NCBI RefSeq assembly: GCF_024055795.1
Contig: NZ_JAMXMY010000003.1
Location: 186,001-250,000 of the forward strand
Direction: 5' to 3'
Length of the DNA: 64,000 nt
Source: Actinoallomurus purpureus
Lineage (GTDB): Bacteria; Actinomycetota; Actinomycetes; Streptosporangiales; Streptosporangiaceae
This document shows positions 46,517 through 55,103 of this stretch, one piece after another. The notes under the pieces were generated by a model. It was not told the origin of the DNA and did not search any database. It worked only from the letters and a program-made list of their open reading frames with translations. The position numbers were made by a program, and so were the translations under genes. The number at the start of each line of letters is the position of its first letter. Within the stretch, counting starts at the first letter, position 1.

Positions 46517-49336
46517 CTACTTGCGCATGACCTCGGGCTCCTGGCGGCGGAGCATCCGCGTGACCAGGAATGTCAGGACCACCACCTGGACGACCATGAT
46601 CCCCATGTCGAACGCCCACGTGCCGGTGTCCTGCTTCCACAGCGGGTCCGGCGTCTCGCCCCGGTGGGGGATCAGCTCACCGGCGTTGAGCGTGCCGGCC
46701 ATCGCGGCGAGCGCCCACCGGGCAGGGACCAGCCAGGAGATCTGCTCCAGCCCCGGCTTGCCATCGAGGTGTACGAGGGCGCCGCAGAACACGACCTGGA
46801 CCAGCGTGGACATCACCAGGAGCGGCATCGTCATCTCGCTGGTCTTGACCAGCGCGGAGATCAGCAGGCCGAGGGTCATCGCGGTGAAGGACAGCAGGGC
46901 GATCGCGAGCACCAGCTCGGTCAACGGAGTCGTGAGCACGCCTTTGTCGTGCGTCTTGACGCCGAGCATGGCCACCAGGGTCAGCACGACGCCCTGCCCG
47001 ATGGTGATCAGGCCGAGCACGAGCAGTTTCGAGGCGAGATACGCGGATCTGGACAGTCCGACCGCACGTTCTCGCTGGTAGATGGCTCGTTCCTTGACGA
47101 GTTCGCGCACCGCGTTGGCGGCGCCGGTGAGGCATCCGCCGATGCACAGGATAAGCAGGAGGTTCGCCGCCTGGCTGTCATTGCCGGGAGGCGCCAGCAG
47201 GTTGCCGGTGGGCACCGCGCGGGCCAGCAGGCCCATGATGATCGGTAGCAGCACCGTGATGCCGAGGAACATCGGGTCGGCCACGATGCTCCGCACGTAG
47301 CGGCGGATCAGCGTGCTCAGCTGCTCCGGCCAGCTCTGCGGCTTGGGCGGCGGCTCGAAGTTGCCGGCGACCGGGCCGGTCTGTGCGACCGGCTGGACCA
47401 GCTCCGCCTGGACGTACCGCTGGTGCTCCTGAGAGTGCAGGTAGCGGCCGCCCCAGTCGATGGACGGGTCGTCGAACGCCTGGAACACGTCCGCCCAGTC
47501 GCCGAACCCGAGGAACGGCAGCGCCTCTTTCGGCGGGCCGAAGTACGCGATCCGCCCGCCCGGCGCCATGACGAGCAGCCGGTCGCAGATGTCGAGGTTC
47601 GCGACGCTGTGTGTGACGACGGCGACCGTACGACCGTCGTCGGCCAGGCCGCGCAGCATCTGCATGACCGACTTGTCCAAACCCGGGTCGAGGCCGGAGG
47701 TGGGCTCGTCGAGGAACAGCAGCGACGGCTTGGTGAGCAGCTCGAGGGCGACACTGACGCGCTTGCGCTGACCGCCGGACAGCGCCGAGACCTTGTTGTC
47801 CCGGCGGTGGTCCAGACCCAGTTCCTTGAGCACCTCGTCCACGCGCGCCTTGCGCTCGCTCTGCCGGGTGTCGTCGGGGAACCGCAGCTCGGCGGCGTAG
47901 AGGAGGGCCCGGCGTACGGTGAGCTGCGTGTGCAGGATGTCGTCCTGCGGCACGAGCCCGATGCGGGAGCGCAGCTCGGCGTAGTCGCGGTACAGGTCGC
48001 GCCCGTCGTACGAGACCACGCCCTGGTCGGCGGGGCGCAGGCCGGTGAGCGCGCGCAGCAGCGTCGACTTGCCCGAGCCACTGGGGCCGATGACCGCGAC
48101 CAGGCACTTCTCCCCCAGCGGGAAGGTCACGTGGTCGAGCAGCACCTTGCCCTTGTCGACGGTGACGGTGAGGTCGTGGGCGCTGAGCCGGACCGCTCCG
48201 GCGTCGACGTACTCCATGAGGACGTCGTCCACGAGATGGAACGTCGAGGGCCCGATGCCGATGATGTCCTGCGGGCCGATGGGGGCGCGCTCCACCCGCC
48301 GCCCGTTGACGTACGTGCCGCTCCGGCTGCCCAGGTCGACGATCTCGTACGTCCCGCCGGCGGAGCGCAGCTCGGCGTGCTGACGCGACACCCGCAGGTC
48401 AGCGATGACCATGTCGTTCTCGGGACCACGGCCGATGCGCACCACCTGCGAGCCGCCGAGGTTCCGGACGTGCGCGGGCTCGCGGTACTGGCCGCTCATC
48501 GTCTGCACGATCGGCGACCGCGGGCGGGGGCCCTGAGCCGGGTGATGCGTCGGGGCGCTCTGCCAGGCGGGGGCGCCGCCGGGTCCGGGCGGCGCCGGGT
48601 ACGCCTGCTGCCCCGGTCCGCCGCCGTATCCCGGCTGCGGAGCGGCACCGCCATATCCGGGCTGCGTCTGAGGAGCGGTGCCGCCGTACGGAGGCGGCTG
48701 CTGGTGCGGGGGCGCGGACGCCCCCGGGGGCGGGGCCGCCGCCGGAGGGGTCTGGCCGGGGTACGCCTCCGGCGCGGGCGGGTACGCGTGGGGGGCCGTG
48801 CCGCCGGACGCGGCGGGCCGCTGAGGCGCGCGTTCCGGCGGCGGGTACTGCCCGGGGACGCCGGGCTGCGACGGGCCGGCGGGCGGGGCTCCCTGCCAGG
48901 GCGCCTCCTGCTGGTACGGCGCGGCCGGCCGGGGGGAGGGCTCAGCGGCGGGCGAGCGGCCCGGAGACGAGACGCCCCCGCCCTGCGACGGGGCGGCGGA
49001 GAAACCGGGCGTGGTCGGTCCCGTACCCGCGGCGGGCCCGGCCTCCCCGGCCCGGAAGACGAGGGGGACGCCCTGGTCCGGGTGGCCGAGACGAATCTCA
49101 CTGCCGGGAGCGACGGCGACCCGCTGGACCCGGCGGCCGCGATCCCACGTGCCGTTCGCGCTGCCGTTGTCCTCCAGGACCCACTGACCGGCCTCGAAAC
49201 GCAGGATGGCGTGCGACCGGGAGACGCCGTCGACGGCGACGACGATCTCCGATCCCGGGTCCCGGCCCACCCGGTAGGTGCGTCGTGGATCGAGAGCCAC
49301 CGACGTGCCGTTGCCCTCCACGACAAGCTGAGTCAC
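46517..49336 (-). CDS. Twin-FHA ABC transporter, Rv1747-like
   Basis: A 939-residue protein. FHA domain 1 (about residues 20-75) has 'YRVGRDPGSEIVV', 'VSRSHAILRF' and 'NGSANGTWDRG'. A Pro/Gly/Ala/Gln-rich linker follows to about 280. FHA 2 has 'VRIGRGPENDMVI', 'VSRQHAELRS' and 'GSRSGTYVNGR'. The ABC domain has Walker A 'GPSGSGKST' (about 415), 'LSGGQRKRVSVAL' (about 517) and 'LLFLDEPTSGLD' (about 535), then an ABC2-type permease to the C-terminus. In Rv1747 the FHA domains bind phosphothreonines set by PknF and control export. GTG start with GGAAGG upstream. Divergent from the 49613 gene. Confidence 0.92.
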   Translation of the reverse strand: MTQLVVEGNGTSVALDPRRTYRVGRDPGSEIVVAVDGVSRSHAILRFEAGQWVLEDNGSANGTWDRGRRVQRVAVAPGSEIRLGHPDQGVPLVFRAGEAGPAAGTGPTTPGFSAAPSQGGGVSSPGRSPAAEPSPRPAAPYQQEAPWQGAPPAGPSQPGVPGQYPPPERAPQRPAASGGTAPHAYPPAPEAYPGQTPPAAAPPPGASAPPHQQPPPYGGTAPQTQPGYGGAAPQPGYGGGPGQQAYPAPPGPGGAPAWQSAPTHHPAQGPRPRSPIVQTMSGQYREPAHVRNLGGSQVVRIGRGPENDMVIADLRVSRQHAELRSAGGTYEIVDLGSRSGTYVNGRRVERAPIGPQDIIGIGPSTFHLVDDVLMEYVDAGAVRLSAHDLTVTVDKGKVLLDHVTFPLGEKCLVAVIGPSGSGKSTLLRALTGLRPADQGVVSYDGRDLYRDYAELRSRIGLVPQDDILHTQLTVRRALLYAAELRFPDDTRQSERKARVDEVLKELGLDHRRDNKVSALSGGQRKRVSVALELLTKPSLLFLDEPTSGLDPGLDKSVMQMLRGLADDGRTVAVVTHSVANLDICDRLLVMAPGGRIAYFGPPKEALPFLGFGDWADVFQAFDDPSIDWGGRYLHSQEHQRYVQAELVQPVAQTGPVAGNFEPPPKPQSWPEQLSTLIRRYVRSIVADPMFLGITVLLPIIMGLLARAVPTGNLLAPPGNDSQAANLLLILCIGGCLTGAANAVRELVKERAIYQRERAVGLSRSAYLASKLLVLGLITIGQGVVLTLVAMLGVKTHDKGVLTTPLTELVLAIALLSFTAMTLGLLISALVKTSEMTMPLLVMSTLVQVVFCGALVHLDGKPGLEQISWLVPARWALAAMAGTLNAGELIPHRGETPDPLWKQDTGTWAFDMGIMVVQVVVLTFLVTRMLRRQEPEVMRK

Positions 49337-49612
49337 GAAACCGCCTTCCCGTCACTGCCTCGAGGCCCGTTCGCGTGGCTCGTCGGAGGCGCACACCCAC
49401 TGGTCCGACGGTAAACACTAAGGCTTCGCCATCAAACGCTGCAATGTTTCGGAAAAGTGGCAAGCATCCCCCACGACCGAAATGCCGGAGGGGAGATTGA
49501 TGTTCCTCGGCGCGCCTGATTTGCCCCCGGCCCGCCCATCCTCGATGATTGACCGAATGTCCCCCGAGCCTCACGCGCCCCATCAGGCGCTTCCGGAGAG
49601 TGCCGCCGGGCG

Positions 49613-51226
49613 ATGACCACCACGCTACAGCCGGCACGCACGGCCGACGCCCCACGCACCCGACGGGTCACCCACCGGCGGTGGCTCTTCCATCCGGTCG
49701 TGGTCACGGCGGTGGTCGCGGCCGTCCTGCACCTGCTCTGGGCACGGTACGCCGCGACCGACGGCGGAGACCTCGCCGCGCAGTACGCCTGGACGCGGTT
49801 CGCGCTGCGCCACCCCGGCTCCGCCTACGACTTCGCGTGGTACGGCGGCATGCACCCGGCGTCCTACAGCGTCCTCTCGCCGTACCTCATGGCGCTGATC
49901 GGCGTGCGTACGACCGCGGTGATCGCCGGGACCGTCTCGGCCGCCCTGGTCGCCCTGCTGCTCGTCCGCTCGGGCGTCTCCCGCCCGCTGGCACCCGCGC
50001 TGTGGGCGGCGTTCTCCCTGTCGTGCAACGCCGTGTCCGGCCGCGTGACGTTCGCGCTCGGCGTGCTGTTCGGGCTGGCCGCCGTGACCGTGGTGTTCGT
50101 GACCCGGGGCCCGCGGACGCTGCGCGCCGCCGCCGTGATCGGCCTCGGGCTGCTGGCCACGCTCGCCAGCCCGGTCGCCGGGCTGTTCCTGGAGGTCGTC
50201 GCCGCGGCGCTGTTCCTCAACCGGCGCCGCCCGGCCGCCTACGCGGTGGCCGCCGGCCCGCCGGTCGTCGTGGCGGGATCCGCGCTGCTGTTCCCCTTCG
50301 GGGGAGTCCAGCCGTTCCCCTGGTATCTCGTGGTGGCCCCGGTGGTCGCGTCGGCGGCGCTGGTCGCGTTCGCGCCCCGCGACTGGCGGGCCGTGCGCCT
50401 GTGCGCGGTCGTGTACGCCATCGGCACCCTTCTCACCTGGGTGATCCCGTCCCAGGTGGGCAGCAACGTCGACCGGATGGCGCTGCTGTTCGGCGGAACC
50501 GTGCTGCTCGCCGCGGCCCTGCACCGGCGCATGGCCGTCCTGTACGTCGCGTTCGCGGCCACCGTGATCTCCCAGGTGGCCCGGCCGGTCTTCGACCTCG
50601 TCAACACGGCCGCGAACGTCGGGCACACGGCGAGCCTGGTCAGCGAGCTGCGGCGCGTACGCGCCGACCAGGGCCGCGTGGAGGTCGTACCGGAGCGCAC
50701 TCACCTGGAGGCGTCCGAGCTGGCCTCGGAGGTGAACCTGGCCCGCGGCTGGAACCGCCAGGCCGACGTGCAGCGCAACGCCGTCTTCTACGACGGCACG
50801 CTGAGCCCGGACACCTACCACGCCTGGCTGCGCCGCTGGGCCGTGGGCTTTGTCGTCCTGCCCGCCGCCCAGCCCGACTGGCAGGCCATCGACGAGGCGC
50901 ACATCGTCCGGGCGGGCCAGCCCTGGCTGCGGCCGGTGTGGCACAACCGCCACTGGCGGCTGTACCGCGTCACCGACGCCGTCCCGCTCGCCGACCCGCC
51001 GGCGACCGTGGACCGCGCGCTGGACAACGAGCTGGACGTCACCCTCACGGCCGGGGGATCGGTGCTGATCCGGGTCCCCTGGTCGCCCTGGCTCAAGGTC
51101 CTGAACGGCCGGCCCGGCTGCATCGCGAAGGCGGGTGACTGGACGCGCCTGTACGCCTCCGAACCCGGCCACTACCGCATCGGCGCGCCGTACCGCCTCC
51201 CGCGCGGCTCCTCCTGCCACGGCTGA
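49613..51226 (+). CDS. Polytopic membrane protein, GT-C-like
   Basis: A 537-residue protein with about ten spans and a C-terminal soluble domain of some 180 residues. The first loop 'ATDGGDLAAQYAWTRFALRHPGSAYDFAWYGGMHPASYSVLSPYLMALIG' is acidic and aromatic as in GT-C glycosyltransferases, but no firm family match is made. The tail has 'ELDVTLTAGGSVLIRVPWSPWLKVLNGRPGC', a beta-rich segment. Possibly a polyprenyl-linked sugar transferase. Its 276-nt upstream region is shared with the Rv1747-like gene. Confidence 0.6.
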   Translation: MTTTLQPARTADAPRTRRVTHRRWLFHPVVVTAVVAAVLHLLWARYAATDGGDLAAQYAWTRFALRHPGSAYDFAWYGGMHPASYSVLSPYLMALIGVRTTAVIAGTVSAALVALLLVRSGVSRPLAPALWAAFSLSCNAVSGRVTFALGVLFGLAAVTVVFVTRGPRTLRAAAVIGLGLLATLASPVAGLFLEVVAAALFLNRRRPAAYAVAAGPPVVVAGSALLFPFGGVQPFPWYLVVAPVVASAALVAFAPRDWRAVRLCAVVYAIGTLLTWVIPSQVGSNVDRMALLFGGTVLLAAALHRRMAVLYVAFAATVISQVARPVFDLVNTAANVGHTASLVSELRRVRADQGRVEVVPERTHLEASELASEVNLARGWNRQADVQRNAVFYDGTLSPDTYHAWLRRWAVGFVVLPAAQPDWQAIDEAHIVRAGQPWLRPVWHNRHWRLYRVTDAVPLADPPATVDRALDNELDVTLTAGGSVLIRVPWSPWLKVLNGRPGCIAKAGDWTRLYASEPGHYRIGAPYRLPRGSSCHG

Positions 51227-51344
51227 TCCTGCCGATCGGCGGGTGGCCGGACGCACCTGGACGACCACGCGACCGGAACAGGCCCCTCCCCGGCGCGCGC
51301 GTCGGCGCGGGCCGTACCATCATGAGGCCGAAAGGGGATGTGGA

Positions 51345-52361
51345 ATGCCGGAGACGTGGGTGTTTGTCGGTCTGGACAACGGCGGGACCAGCAACAACGC
51401 GACACTGCTGGACGCCGCGGGGAACTTCCTCGTCGACCGTCTCGTGGAGACGCCCAGCCGGGTGCTCGAAGGGCCGGAGGTCGCCGTCGAGGCCCTCGCC
51501 ACGGCCCTGACCGGAATCCTCGAGGTGACCGGAACCGACCCGGCGCGGGTGCGCGCGGTCGGCCTGGACACCCCCGGTCCGGCGAGCGCGAGCGGCGTGA
51601 TCTCGAGTAGGGGCGCGACCAACTTCCCCCAGCCCGAGTGGTGGGGCTTCGACATCCGCAGCGCACTCGAGGAGCGTCTGCGGCTCCCCGTCGTCTACAA
51701 CAACGACGGCAACGCGGCGGCCCTCTACGCGCACCACTCCCACTTCGGCGCCGACGCGTCCCGGCACTCGTCGGTCTCCGCGATCGTGGGCACCGGTCTG
51801 GGCGGCGGCGTGATCGAGGCGGGCAAGGTCGTCAAGGGCGCCGCCGGGATGGCCGGTGAGCTCGGGCACGTGCACATTCCGATGGAGGGCCTGCTGGAGG
51901 ACGCCCAGCCGGTGCCCGCCTGCAACTGCAGCTTCACCGCCGACGCCGAGAGCGTCGCCTCGCTCACTGGGATCGCCAACAACCTGCTGCCGTACTGGCT
52001 GACCCGGTTCGAGGGGCACCCGCTGGCCGACGAGGCGCCGGCCAGGGCGGCGAAGCTCGTGCGCGGGTACGGCGAGAAGGAAGACCCGCTGGCTCTCAAG
52101 ATCTTCGAGCAGCAGGCGATCGCGCTCGGTCGGCTGTTCACGATCGCGGCCAACTTCACCGACCCGAGCGCGTATTTCGTCGGCGGCGGAGTGGTCGAGA
52201 CCGGTCCGAAATTCCGGGAGTGGTTCCTGGACAAGGTCCGCGAGCACACGGTGCTGCGGGAGGAACAGGTCCGCGTCGCGGAGTTCTCCCTGGTCCGCGA
52301 CCTCGACATGGCGGGGGCCCGCGGCGCCGCCATCGCCGCCCGCGACGCCCTGCCGTCGTAA
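51345..52361 (+). CDS. ROK-family sugar kinase-like protein
   Basis: A 338-residue ROK protein without an N-terminal HTH, so a kinase rather than a repressor. The phosphate-1 motif is 'FVGLDNGGTSNNATLLD', the catalytic Asp is in 'VVYNNDGNAAALYAHH', and 'AIVGTGLGGGVIEAGKVVKGAAGMAGELGHVHI' follows. The zinc motif is partly kept as 'PACNCSFTADAESVAS', with the third Cys lost. The C-terminus has 'YFVGGGVVETGPKF'. Glucose, N-acetylglucosamine or a related sugar is the likely substrate. ATG at 51345 preceded by AAAGGGG. Confidence 0.87.
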   Translation: MPETWVFVGLDNGGTSNNATLLDAAGNFLVDRLVETPSRVLEGPEVAVEALATALTGILEVTGTDPARVRAVGLDTPGPASASGVISSRGATNFPQPEWWGFDIRSALEERLRLPVVYNNDGNAAALYAHHSHFGADASRHSSVSAIVGTGLGGGVIEAGKVVKGAAGMAGELGHVHIPMEGLLEDAQPVPACNCSFTADAESVASLTGIANNLLPYWLTRFEGHPLADEAPARAAKLVRGYGEKEDPLALKIFEQQAIALGRLFTIAANFTDPSAYFVGGGVVETGPKFREWFLDKVREHTVLREEQVRVAEFSLVRDLDMAGARGAAIAARDALPS

Positions 52362-52492
52362 CGGCGACATCTCCGCTCCCGCGGCGACGGGCGTTCACCG
52401 CTCACGGGGCCGCCCGCGTCGCCCCATCGCCGTGACGCGGGTACCCGCCGCGCGGGAGCGGTAGGCGGCCGAGACGCCGCTGTGCGGGCCGG

Positions 52493-52927
52493 TCAGGCCG
52501 CGTTCGCGGGCGTGCGCCGCCCGAACAGGCCGTCGACGCTGATGCGGCCGGCGCCCACCGCCGCGAGGGCCAGGGTGACCGCGGCGAGGGTGAGGACGAG
52601 TTCGTAGCCGCCCTTGTCGACGAACAGGCCCTTGTCGACGTGCACCGTGAGGAACGCGCCGACCATGTCGAGGAAGAGCAGCGCTCCGGCGATGGGCGTG
52701 AGCAGCCCGAGGATCAGGAGGATCCCTCCGCCCAGTTCGACGAACGTGGCGTAGTAGGCCGAGAGCGTCGGAGCGGGGACGCCCATGGCCTTGAACGCGT
52801 GCCCGGTCGCGGTCAGGCCGTTGGTGTGCAGCTTCTGCCAGCCGTGGGCGATGAAGACGACGCCGATCGCGACACGGGCGACGAGCAGGGCCACATCGAC
52901 CGTCGGCGACGGGATTCGGCGGGACAT
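52493..52927 (-). CDS. DoxX-family membrane protein
   Basis: A 144-residue four-span protein of the DoxX family. 'VALLVARVAIGVVFIAHGWQKL' (span 1), 'FVELGGGILLILGLLTPIAGALLFLDMVGA' (spans 2-3) and 'LVLTLAAVTLALAAVGAGRISVDGLF' are typical. DoxX proteins are linked to redox or quinone stress. It diverges from a MarR gene over 91 nt containing two palindromes, matching known MarR-controlled DoxX/catD-type pairs. ATG at 52927. Confidence 0.88.
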   Translation of the reverse strand: MSRRIPSPTVDVALLVARVAIGVVFIAHGWQKLHTNGLTATGHAFKAMGVPAPTLSAYYATFVELGGGILLILGLLTPIAGALLFLDMVGAFLTVHVDKGLFVDKGGYELVLTLAAVTLALAAVGAGRISVDGLFGRRTPANAA

Positions 52928-52955
52928 GAGCTGACTCCTCCTGGTTTGCCGGGTT

Positions 52956-52996
52956 CTTGAACGTTCAAGGAACCTAGCAGCTACTTGAAAGCTCAA
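52956..52996. promoter_or_regulatory. Two MarR-like operators in the doxX/marR spacer
   Basis: CTTGAACGTTCAAG is a perfect 14-bp palindrome (52956-52969). A related degenerate copy CTTGAAAGCTCAA lies at 52984-52996. Half-site is TTGAA. Spacing of about 28 nt places two dimers on one DNA face, consistent with repression of both divergent genes. Confidence 0.65.
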
Positions 52997-53018
52997 CAAC
53001 CCGATAGACTGTCCCGCG

Positions 53019-53537
53019 ATGAACGACACGCGATGGCTGAACCCCGAGGAGGAGCACACCTGGCGCGCGTATCTGCACGCGCACCGGTTGCTGCTCGACG
53101 CGATCGACGCGCAGCTCCGCCGCGATTCGGGCATGCCGCACGCGTACTACGAGATCCTCGTGCGCCTCTCGGAGACTCCCGGCCGTGTCCTGCGGATGTC
53201 CGTGCTCGCCGAGGGGACCCGTGTCTCCGCGAGCCGGCTGTCCCACGCGATCGCGCGGCTGGAAGAGCGGGGCTGGGTGCGCCGGGAGGACTGCCCAACC
53301 GACAAACGGGGACAGCTCGCAGTCCTCACCGACGAGGGGTTCGCCGCCCTGGCCGCCGCCGCACCGGGACACGTCGAGGCCGTCCGGGGGGCGCTGTTCG
53401 ACGCACTCGACCCCGAGCAGGTCCGGTGGCTCGGCGCCGTCAGCCAGACCCTCGCGGACCACCTCGGCGCGACCGGCGGCCGGGTCGGCCCGCAGGAACC
53501 AAACGGCACGGCCGGGGCACCCGTCAGGGAATCCTGA
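53019..53537 (+). CDS. MarR-family regulator
   Basis: A 172-residue wHTH protein. 'YYEILVRLSETPGRVLRMSVLAEGTRVSASRLSHAIARLEERGWVRREDCPTDKRGQLAVLTDEGFAALA' is the complete MarR wHTH with wing. It diverges from doxX and probably autoregulates through TTGAA-type palindromes in the spacer. The C-terminal 30 residues are low-complexity and overlap a region of degenerate repeats shared with the convergent redox gene's 3' end. Confidence 0.88.
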   Translation: MNDTRWLNPEEEHTWRAYLHAHRLLLDAIDAQLRRDSGMPHAYYEILVRLSETPGRVLRMSVLAEGTRVSASRLSHAIARLEERGWVRREDCPTDKRGQLAVLTDEGFAALAAAAPGHVEAVRGALFDALDPEQVRWLGAVSQTLADHLGATGGRVGPQEPNGTAGAPVRES

Positions 53538-53600
53538 GCCAGAGCCCGGGGCGGGCGTTCCGGCGGCCGGATCGGCCTCCCAGGGCGTCCTGAGGGGGAT
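53524..53600 (-). repeat. Degenerate echoes of the NuoF-like gene 3' end
   Basis: The gene ends with codons for LRLKTP and TGA. Two downstream copies on the minus strand read PLRTP then TGG (about 53579-53596) and LWLRIP then TGA (53524-53544). CTC-A(A/G)G and CCC-TG(A/G) are shared. One copy lost its stop by TGA to TGG. The similarity is short and less secure than at other junctions. Confidence 0.45.
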
Positions 53601-53627
53601 GCGCATCCGGGCGGCCGTACCGGCGCG

Positions 53628-55103
53628 TCAGGGCGTCTTGAGCCGTAGGGCCAGCGCGGGGCACATCTCGATCGCCTGATTGGCCTGCCGGAGCAGTCGC
53701 TGCGGCACCGTCTTGCTCTCGACGACGGGGAAGCCGAATTCGTCGAGGCTCACGAGGTCGGGGACGAGGTGCCCGCACAGGCCGTGCCCGGCGCACCGCG
53801 CCCAGTCCACCGTCAGGCGCAGCCCGGTGTCCTCCGTCTCCTCCGCGGCCGCCTCCTCGCCGTCGATCGGCAGCAGCCCGCGTACCGGGCGGCCGCAGGT
53901 CCCGTCGGCCAGGTGGGTGGCGACGTCTTCCTTGAACACCTCGAGCGCCGACGCGATGAAGCGCGACGTGCCGTCCGGGTGGTGGCACGCACCGCGCCCC
54001 TTGACGACCTGCATGCCCTGCCGTACGGCCGACACCGCATCGGACCCCGCGTCGCCCTCCGCCAGCGCGCGCAGCGACCGGGCGAGGGCCGGCAACCCCA
54101 GGCGGCAGGGGCCGCACTGCCCGGCGGACTCCATGCCCATGTAGGCGGCGACCCGGGCGGCCTCGCCGAGCGGGCAGACGTCCGCGGCGAGCGGCAGGAT
54201 GATGCCGGCCCCCAGACTCGCGCCGGCGCGCGCGATGTCCTCCCGCGAGACCCGTGCCCGGTTCGCGGCGACGGGCGTGAGCCACGCGCCGTGGTATCCG
54301 CCCATCAGGACGCCCTGACCGACGTCGGCCCGGCACAGGTCGAGCACCTGGAACAGCGGGGTGCCGGCCGGGGCCTCGACCACGACGGGCCGTCCGCTGG
54401 GCCCCCAGACGGAGAGCAGGACGGTTCCCGGTTCCTCGGCGGTTCCGATCGCCGCGTACAGGTCCGCGCCGAGCTGGGACAGCAGCGCCAGCTGGGCGAA
54501 CGTCTCGGCGTTGGACAGCAGGGTGGGCAGCCCGTCCACGCCGCGTTCCGCAGCGCGCACCTTGCGGCCCGGGGGCAGCGCGGGGGCGCCGTTGACGCCG
54601 TTGACGAGCGCGCCGCCCTCGCCGGTGACGAAACGCTCCGGCAGCCGGACGACGCGGATGAACCCGCCGAGGTTGCCCTCCACGACGGCGCTGCGGATCG
54701 ACCGGCCGGCCCGGCCCCCGTCGGTCACGCCGATGACCACCTCGCGGGCGCCCAGCGCCAGGGCGGCGAGCATGGCCCCGTCGAGGATGAGGTGCGGCGC
54801 GCGGGCCATCAGCAGCTTGTCCTTGGCGCTGGCGGGCTCGCCCTCGGTCGCGTTGACCAGGACGACGGTCTGGGCGTCCTGGCGGCGGGCCGCCGAGACC
54901 ACCGCCTTGACCTTGCGGGCGAAGGGAAAGGCCGCGCCGCCCCGGCCGCGCAGGTCGACCTTCTCCGCCAGCGCGATCAGCTCGCGCAGGCTGCGCCGCT
55001 CGAACTCTCCGTGGATCTCGCGATGGGCCGTCTGGTCGATCCGCTGGTGGCGGTGCAGTCCGCGGCCGAGGCGCGGCGGCCCCACGTACCGGTAGTCCAT
55101 CAT
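53628..55103 (-). CDS. NuoF-like flavoprotein fused to a 3Fe-4S-type ferredoxin
   Basis: A 491-residue protein. Residues about 45-300 follow NuoF: 'LRGRGGAAFPFARKVKAVVS' (FMN/NADH glycine loop), 'VLVNATEGEPASAKDKLLMARAPHLILDGA' and an SLBB domain. The Fe-S region reads 'MESAGQCGPCRLGLPAL' plus 'GRGACHHPDGTSRF', where the first Cys of the usual ESCGxCxxC is Ala. The C-terminal ferredoxin has 'WARCAGHGLCGHLVPDL' and 'IEMCPALAL', three Cys as in 3Fe-4S ferredoxins. Start overlaps the stop of the cytochrome-b-like gene (TGATG). Probably passes electrons to that membrane partner. Confidence 0.85.
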   Translation of the reverse strand: MMDYRYVGPPRLGRGLHRHQRIDQTAHREIHGEFERRSLRELIALAEKVDLRGRGGAAFPFARKVKAVVSAARRQDAQTVVLVNATEGEPASAKDKLLMARAPHLILDGAMLAALALGAREVVIGVTDGGRAGRSIRSAVVEGNLGGFIRVVRLPERFVTGEGGALVNGVNGAPALPPGRKVRAAERGVDGLPTLLSNAETFAQLALLSQLGADLYAAIGTAEEPGTVLLSVWGPSGRPVVVEAPAGTPLFQVLDLCRADVGQGVLMGGYHGAWLTPVAANRARVSREDIARAGASLGAGIILPLAADVCPLGEAARVAAYMGMESAGQCGPCRLGLPALARSLRALAEGDAGSDAVSAVRQGMQVVKGRGACHHPDGTSRFIASALEVFKEDVATHLADGTCGRPVRGLLPIDGEEAAAEETEDTGLRLTVDWARCAGHGLCGHLVPDLVSLDEFGFPVVESKTVPQRLLRQANQAIEMCPALALRLKTP

